NCBI GenBank assembly: GCA_902578505.1
Contig: CACHDD010000036.1
Location: 1-9,622, forward strand
Length of the DNA stretch: 9,622 nt
Reading direction: 5' to 3'
Source: an uncultured Bacteroidota bacterium
Lineage (GTDB): Bacteria > Bacteroidota > Bacteroidia > Flavobacteriales > UA16
The stretch's first letter is position 1, and each line of letters starts with the position of its first letter. The translations under genes were made by a program, and so were the position numbers. This document shows positions 6,879 to 9,622 of this stretch, piece after piece. Under the pieces are notes generated by a model. The model ran no database searches. It saw nothing but the letters and a program-made list of their open reading frames with translations, and was not told the DNA's origin.

Positions 6879-7601
6879 ATGGGATTACTTAATCGATTAT
6901 TCAGGCGAGATGATCGCTCTGACGAAATTGATGCACTCGTAAAAGCCCATTTTAATCTTAAGATTAAAAACCGCCATTATTACCAGGAAGCATTAAGACA
7001 TAGCTCAGCTATTGATGGTGATGTTAATGGCAGAAAAAGCAATGAGAGACTAGAGTACTTAGGAGATGCAGTTCTAGACTTATGCGTCGCTCATTATCTA
7101 TATGAATCAGACAAAAAGGCACAGGAGGGATTACTTACCCAACGCAAATCAAGGGTAGTAAATAGGAAAAACTTAAATCGTATTGGCAAAGCCATTGGCA
7201 TAGAAGACCTTCTCGACGTTAGAATGCGTAGAGATGATATCAGAAGCAATATGGTGGGGAATGCTCTTGAGGCATTAGTTGGTGGCATCTACAAGGACCA
7301 TGGTTACGAGAAGACGTATAAAGCTGTTGTTATGCTTCTAAAGACACATGGAATAGACCAAAGAATCCATGAAACTACTGACTTCAAAAGCAAGCTTCAC
7401 CATTGGGCTCAGGTAAATAAAGTTGAGCTCAAATTCGAAGTCGTTAGAGAATATCATGAATCAGGCGAGGGTAAATACGAAGTTGAAGTAATTGCTAATG
7501 GCGAAAGTATTGGCTCTGGTGCTGGTAGGTCAAAGAAAATTGCAGAACACGATTCAGCTAGAAGGGGCTGGAGGACAATTTTCGAAAGAGAAGAAACTTA
7601 A
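6879..7601 (+). CDS. rnc: Ribonuclease III
   Basis: RNase III cuts double-stranded RNA, including rRNA precursors, in the cytosol. The 240 aa have an N-terminal nuclease domain with signature NERLEYLGDAVLDL (55-68; E56, E59 and D63 correspond to E. coli E38, E41 and D45). A second metal-site helix VGNALEALVGGIYKD carries E131 (E. coli E117), but N128 stands where E. coli has D114. The C-terminal double-stranded RNA binding domain begins near DFKSKLHHWAQ (about residue 168) and ends with the GRSKKIAEHDSARRGW helix. To my recollection Asn at the D114 position is common in Bacteroidota RNase III, so the enzyme is likely active. The start at 6879, 3 nt after fabF, gives MGLLNRLF, a plausible N-terminus for the group. 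The acpP-fabF-rnc order is widely conserved. Confidence 0.96.
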   Translation: MGLLNRLFRRDDRSDEIDALVKAHFNLKIKNRHYYQEALRHSSAIDGDVNGRKSNERLEYLGDAVLDLCVAHYLYESDKKAQEGLLTQRKSRVVNRKNLNRIGKAIGIEDLLDVRMRRDDIRSNMVGNALEALVGGIYKDHGYEKTYKAVVMLLKTHGIDQRIHETTDFKSKLHHWAQVNKVELKFEVVREYHESGEGKYEVEVIANGESIGSGAGRSKKIAEHDSARRGWRTIFEREET

Positions 7602-7621
7602 AAATATATTATATTCGTATA

Positions 7622-8041
7622 ATGCCTAAATTTCAGCTAGACTGGGAAATAGAGTGTGATTTTGACCTTTTTGGAATAAGATCGTATGTGGGGAGTCACC
7701 GACTTTGCTTTGATCTAAATAGATTGTTCGGTTGGCAACTTACTTATGAAAGAATGCTTGAAAACTGTTGTAAATCTGGGGTGACTGAGCATATTGTGCA
7801 TAGATATATGGATGAAGATTTGGGCTTAGATGTAGCATTGGTTCTGAATAGGGTTCCTGAGGGCATTCTTTCTAGTGGAGCGTCTTCATTTGATTATTTA
7901 TTGAGAGTTAGGCAAGGTATTGAAGAGGAGCTGGATATTATTAAAACAATTAGAAAATCAAACCTCGTTACGTTAGTAACTTCTTTGAATCCTGAAAATT
8001 CAGGCGCTTTAGATGCGATGTTTGAATTAGATAAGTTATGA
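7622..8041 (+). CDS. IPExxxVDY family protein (Bacteroidota-specific, function unknown)
   Basis: This 139-aa protein has no signal peptide or membrane segment. I assign it to the Bacteroidota IPExxxVDY family from its position between rnc and pyk, where this family normally sits, and from sequence: the DFDLFGIRS and YRL/HRLCFDLNRLFGW region near the start and the diagnostic PE...DY element. Here the motif reads VPE (78-80) then FDY (90-92), separated by nine residues instead of the usual three, so it is a divergent member. Family function is unknown; conservation next to rnc and pyk hints at a housekeeping role only by association. The start ATG lies 20 nt after rnc. The end overlaps pyk by ATGA (4 nt), which suggests coupled translation. 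Confidence 0.82.
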   Translation: MPKFQLDWEIECDFDLFGIRSYVGSHRLCFDLNRLFGWQLTYERMLENCCKSGVTEHIVHRYMDEDLGLDVALVLNRVPEGILSSGASSFDYLLRVRQGIEEELDIIKTIRKSNLVTLVTSLNPENSGALDAMFELDKL

Positions 8042-9456
8042 GTATTACAAAACCATCATTGTTTCCTACGAAGCAAACAAAGATTATAGCGACAATAGGT
8101 CCTGCGACGTCATCATCTGAGATGTTAGAGCAACTTTTGCTTGCAGGTATGAACGTTGTTAGAATAAACGCCTCTCATGGAGACCACGAAACGCACAAAC
8201 AAACTATTGCAAATATTAGAAAGCTAGATGAAGAGTTAGGGTCTAACACTTCAATATTAGTTGACTTACAAGGACCCAAACTGAGAATAGGAGAGCTTGA
8301 AGAAGACGAAATAAATCTTGAAGAGGGTGCAGAATTAAGGATTAAGGTAGGAGCTGAAAAAGGATCTGCTGGTGTCGTTTACACTAACTATGAGAGTTTT
8401 GCTAAGGACGTAAAGCCAGGCGAATCAGTTCTGTTGGATGACGGTAAGTTGAAGGTTGAAGTGATTTCTACTGATTCAGACTCTGAAGTTGTTTGTAAGG
8501 TTATCTATGGAGGCATACTTAAACCTAGAAAGGGCATAAATCTTCCTGATACTGAAATTTCTCTTCCTTGTATTACAGAAAAAGATGAAAAAGATTTAGC
8601 CTTTGCATTAAAGCATAATGTTGACTGGATAGGCCTGTCTTTTGTGAGAAATCCAAACGACATTGAGCAGCTTAGACAGCGAATAGATGCTGAGGAAAAG
8701 CACGCTAGAATCATTGCTAAGATTGAGAAGCCAGAGGCCGTTGAAATGTTGGATGAAATCATCGAAAGAACGGATGCGGTGATGATTGCAAGGGGCGATT
8801 TAGGCGTTGAGATTCCAATGGAAGAAGTTCCTCTGTTGCAAAGAGAGATTATTGATAAGTGTAGATCTGCGTCGCGCCCTGTGATTGTTGCTACCCAAAT
8901 GATGGAGTCAATGATTGAGAGTTCTACCCCAACTAGAGCAGAGGTGAACGATGTTGCAACAGCAGTACTTGATGGGACAGATGCAGTAATGCTTTCAGCA
9001 GAGACAAGTGTGGGGAAGTACCCAATTCACGCTGTAAAAGCGATGTGTCAGATTATCAAAAACATGGAGGCAAACAATGATAGAGCCTTCAATGAGCGCC
9101 CTCCCTACAATCCTGACGACAATAGATTTATCACAGATTCGATATGTTACAACGCTTGTAGACTTGCAAGAAGAACAAAGGCAGCAGCTATTGTTACGAT
9201 GACTTATTCAGGCTACACTGCATTACACGTTAGCTCGCAAAGACCTAAGGCGCACATATTTATGTTTACTTCAAATAAGCAGGTATTAAGCCAAATGAGT
9301 TTGGTCTGGGGTGTAGAAGCAATCTACTATTCAAAGATGGTAAGCACCGATCATACAATAGCAGACATCAAATACATCTTATTCAAGGATGGCAAGGTGA
9401 AGGACAAGGATTTTGTCGTTCACATGGCATCTATGCCAATTGTATATCCCTTGTAG
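8038..9456 (+). CDS. pyk: Pyruvate kinase, C-terminus replaced at a chimeric junction
   Basis: It converts phosphoenolpyruvate and ADP to pyruvate and ATP, the last step of glycolysis. Visible motifs are [10 protein letters not shown] near the start, the active-site [19 protein letters not shown] (76-85), the signature [13 protein letters not shown] with catalytic K228, and [12 protein letters not shown] (249-260), followed by the C-terminal alpha/beta domain. DLQGPK has Lys at the position equivalent to Glu117 of muscle enzyme, with Leu and Gln at 113 and 114. That combination is known from K+-independent pyruvate kinases. The reading frame follows family sequence up to about ASMPI (nt 9427-9441), then ends as VYPL and a stop. 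Roughly 12-18 family C-terminal residues are missing, because the DNA beyond 9441 is an inverted ileS fragment. The stop at 9454-9456 is therefore not the natural one. The start ATG overlaps the previous stop (ATGA). Confidence 0.95.
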   Translation: MSITKPSLFPTKQTKIIATIGPATSSSEMLEQLLLAGMNVVRINASHGDHETHKQTIANIRKLDEELGSNTSILVDLQGPKLRIGELEEDEINLEEGAELRIKVGAEKGSAGVVYTNYESFAKDVKPGESVLLDDGKLKVEVISTDSDSEVVCKVIYGGILKPRKGINLPDTEISLPCITEKDEKDLAFALKHNVDWIGLSFVRNPNDIEQLRQRIDAEEKHARIIAKIEKPEAVEMLDEIIERTDAVMIARGDLGVEIPMEEVPLLQREIIDKCRSASRPVIVATQMMESMIESSTPTRAEVNDVATAVLDGTDAVMLSAETSVGKYPIHAVKAMCQIIKNMEANNDRAFNERPPYNPDDNRFITDSICYNACRLARRTKAAAIVTMTYSGYTALHVSSQRPKAHIFMFTSNKQVLSQMSLVWGVEAIYYSKMVSTDHTIADIKYILFKDGKVKDKDFVVHMASMPIVYPL

Positions 9457-9622
9457 ATTAAGTCTTTATTGTATAGTTGCGAAAGAAGCCACCATACAGA
9501 CTCAATGTATTTGTTTTCATAGGTTACATATGGATTTTCCATATCAACCCAATATCCCATTTGGCGCGTAAGATCATTCCAAACACCAGTGTACTTCATC
9601 ACTGCCTTCCTACAAGCTTGGT
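9438..9622 (-). pseudogene. ileS: Internal fragment of isoleucyl-tRNA synthetase, truncated at both ends
   Basis: Read on the minus strand from the right edge, the frame is open and gives [17 protein letters not shown] and then [38 protein letters not shown]. This is a highly conserved internal stretch of IleRS, downstream of the HIGH motif and within the catalytic/editing region. In family proteins YKGYTI continues with QPYSPAAGTGLS; here it continues with GIDAM and a stop that come from the pyk antisense strand. So IleRS homology ends at about 9438 and the other end is cut by the window. About 61 residues of a protein normally over 1,000 are present. The GTG at 9600-9602 is internal, not a start. 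I read this as a piece of an intact ileS elsewhere, joined here by a chimeric event, rather than a decayed gene. Confidence 0.88.

Noticed and set aside
7602..7621. TATATTCG-like element before the IPExxxVDY gene as an internal promoter
   Set aside because: The match is imperfect, there is no properly spaced TTG, and the gene is tightly packed in the operon.
9420..9602. Minus-strand reading frame with GTG start taken as a small complete gene
   Set aside because: The frame is open upstream to the window edge with continuing IleRS sequence, so the GTG is internal, and its stop comes from pyk antisense DNA at the junction.
1..9622. CRISPR arrays, insertion sequences, tRNA or rRNA genes
   Set aside because: No regularly spaced repeats, transposase sequence, terminal inverted repeats or structural RNA patterns were seen.

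Overview
The window looks like a conserved housekeeping stretch of a Bacteroidota chromosome, most likely from a Flavobacteriales-like, possibly marine, bacterium. Four things point there: the gene order acpP-fabF-rnc-IPExxxVDY-pyk, in which the fourth gene belongs to a family described only from this phylum; a Bacteroidota-type promoter (TTG-N18-TAATTTTG) in front of acpP; mostly absent Shine-Dalgarno sequences; and Bacteroidota-like forms of the MlaE/MlaF, FabF, RNase III and single-domain ManC proteins. The species cannot be named from the sequence alone.

Layout. From the left edge, prfB (release factor 2, 5' end cut off by the window) is followed 9 nt later by fumC (class II fumarase). 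fumC converges on a minus-strand pair with only 3 nt between the stop codons. That pair is a tiny 42-codon lipoprotein gene, easily missed, overlapping by 8 nt the start of manC (GDP-mannose pyrophosphorylase). Diverging from the pair is a two-gene ABC lipid transporter of the Mla type (permease, then ATPase), coupled through a TTGA stop/start overlap that uses a TTG start codon. A very AT-rich, apparently non-coding stretch of about 490 nt follows. It holds a perfect 14-bp palindrome, an orphan Shine-Dalgarno-like sequence and, at its end, the acpP promoter. The last operon is acpP-fabF-rnc-(IPExxxVDY)-pyk, tightly packed with an ATGA overlap before pyk. It joins the fatty-acid carrier and condensing enzyme with RNase III and the last step of glycolysis.

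Right end. pyk does not end naturally. At about 9438-9441 its sequence stops short of the usual C-terminus and runs directly into an inverted internal fragment of ileS (isoleucyl-tRNA synthetase) on the minus strand, with only a 4-bp AATT overlap. This looks like an inverted chimeric join, for example an amplification or assembly artefact, more than a natural gene arrangement, and annotation past about 9438 should not be trusted as genome order.

I found no convincing new multi-gene system. The points most worth a second look are the pyk/ileS junction, the hidden small lipoprotein upstream of manC, the acpP leader region, and residue-level departures in FabF, RNase III, pyruvate kinase and the IPExxxVDY protein.
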